Shown here one piece after another: positions 13,305 through 13,814 of a stretch of DNA of 13,814 bases. The DNA is from Anaerolineaceae bacterium UBA6801 (GTDB taxonomy: Bacteria > Chloroflexota > Anaerolineae > Anaerolineales > Anaerolineaceae). The stretch is from contig DKFH01000016.1 of the NCBI GenBank assembly GCA_002452315.1, positions 1,164-14,977 of the forward strand, in the 5' to 3' direction. Each line of letters opens with the position of its first letter. Position 1 is the stretch's first letter. The position numbers and the translations under genes were made by a program. A model generated the notes under the pieces. It saw nothing but the letters and a program-made list of their open reading frames with translations. It was not told the origin of the DNA and made no database searches.

Positions 13305-13814
13305 CTAACCTTCGTATAGTATTCTGCCGCAAGAAGCGCAGAAAACCAGCCCGCTGGACGACCGCACGGCCTGCAGATCGGCAGGCGTCATCGCCTGGCC
13401 GCAAATCCCACAGCCGCCATCAGAAACGGTTGCTACGGCCGCACCGCGCTTCCGCTCTCGGAGCTGGTCGTAAAGTGCCTGGTTGCTGGGCGAGATCGCC
13501 TGTTGCACAGCTTCTTTTTCACGCATCAGCCGGCTGAGTGTGTCTTTCAATTTTGTCTGTTCGCCCATTAAAGCGGCGTTTTCCTGAATCAATAGGCCTG
13601 TGACCTGCTTGAGGTTGTCTTCAGACGCTTTGCTTTCGTCTTCCGCTGCCTCATAGGTGATCATCGCCTCCAGCTGTTCATCTTCTAACTGGTTAATGTA
13701 TCGCTTGAGGGCTTCTGATTCCATTTGGAGGTCTTGCAGTTCTTTCGGGTTTTTAATTTTGCCGCTAAACAGTAAGGTTTGATTGGTTTTGCGTTTGATC
13801 CGCAGGGCTTCAAC
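13305..13814 (-). CDS. CT398-like coiled-coil protein with C4 zinc ribbon, 5' end missing
   Basis: The reading frame stays open to the right edge, so the N-terminus is outside; 169 residues are visible. The ATG at 13724 is internal: the residues before it (L-L-F-S-G-K-I-K-N-P-K-E-L-Q-D-L-Q) are the conserved L-Y-S-G-K-x-x-N-P-K-E-L-Q-x-L-Q block of this family. A long charged coiled-coil hairpin follows (about visible residues 30-120), then a C-terminal zinc ribbon with C135/C138 in C-G-I-C-G and C159/C162 in C-A-S-C-G-R-I-L-Y. Such proteins are nucleic-acid-binding candidates of unclear function, cytoplasmic, with no membrane segment. The gene converges on yggT. Confidence 0.88.
   Translation of the reverse strand, partial: VEALRIKRKTNQTLLFSGKIKNPKELQDLQMESEALKRYINQLEDEQLEAMITYEAAEDESKASEDNLKQVTGLLIQENAALMGEQTKLKDTLSRLMREKEAVQQAISPSNQALYDQLRERKRGAAVATVSDGGCGICGQAMTPADLQAVRSSSGLVFCASCGRILYEG

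Noticed and set aside
13722..13724. ATG as the start of the right-edge zinc-ribbon gene
   Set aside because: The frame is open to the window edge and the residues before this Met are the conserved family block, so the true start is outside.
1..13814. Mobile element, defence system, CRISPR or phage genes
   Set aside because: No transposase, integrase, inverted-repeat ends, direct-repeat arrays, toxin-antitoxin pairs or nuclease motifs were seen; all genes look like chromosomal housekeeping or envelope genes.

Overview
The window looks like a chromosomal segment of a Chloroflexota bacterium, most likely Anaerolineae. This is an inference from protein style: a Tat-exported YkuD L,D-transpeptidase with an SH3-like front part, a small-protein/SH3b/zinc-ribbon repertoire, and a DUF2085 fusion. 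There is no rRNA or other marker gene to prove it. Base composition is near 50% G+C by eye and even across the window. I see no insertion sequence, prophage, tRNA, rRNA or CRISPR array, and no gene-free stretch longer than about 190 bases.

Left part (1-3129). A MoxR-type AAA+ ATPase gene leaves the window to the left (minus strand, N-terminus only). It is divergent from zwf (glucose-6-phosphate dehydrogenase). zwf converges on a gene for a 198-residue protein ending in two zinc ribbons. That gene is divergent from one for a membrane-anchored SH3b protein.

Middle-left part (3126-4910, minus strand). A likely three-gene lipid/ester hydrolase operon reads patatin-like phospholipase, then a 57-residue two-helix membrane protein, then a serine alpha/beta hydrolase. 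The small gene overlaps the start of the last gene by 8 nt.

Right part (5096-13297, plus strand). Ten genes run in one direction with short gaps or overlaps: smpB, a phytol/dolichol-kinase-like membrane protein broken by a one-base frameshift at an A7 run, hutH, a Tat-exported L,D-transpeptidase, ccdA, a TlpA/ResA-like thioredoxin, a DUF2085 membrane protein fused to a cysteine-less glutaredoxin-like domain, pgeF (ylmD), yggS (ylmE) and yggT (ylmG). A gene for a CT398-like coiled-coil/zinc-ribbon protein converges on this run and leaves the window at the right edge.

How they may work together. The block from the L,D-transpeptidase to yggT has a cell-envelope theme. The transpeptidase crosslinks peptidoglycan through a catalytic cysteine, which here sits in an unusual C-I-N-C motif. 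The next three genes encode a thiol-reducing relay (CcdA, TlpA) and a cysteine-containing membrane partner. PgeF edits peptidoglycan precursors, and YlmE and YlmG belong to the ylm cell-division neighbourhood, here without sepF. The most interesting hypothesis is that the CcdA-TlpA-DUF2085 module keeps the exported transpeptidase cysteine reduced.
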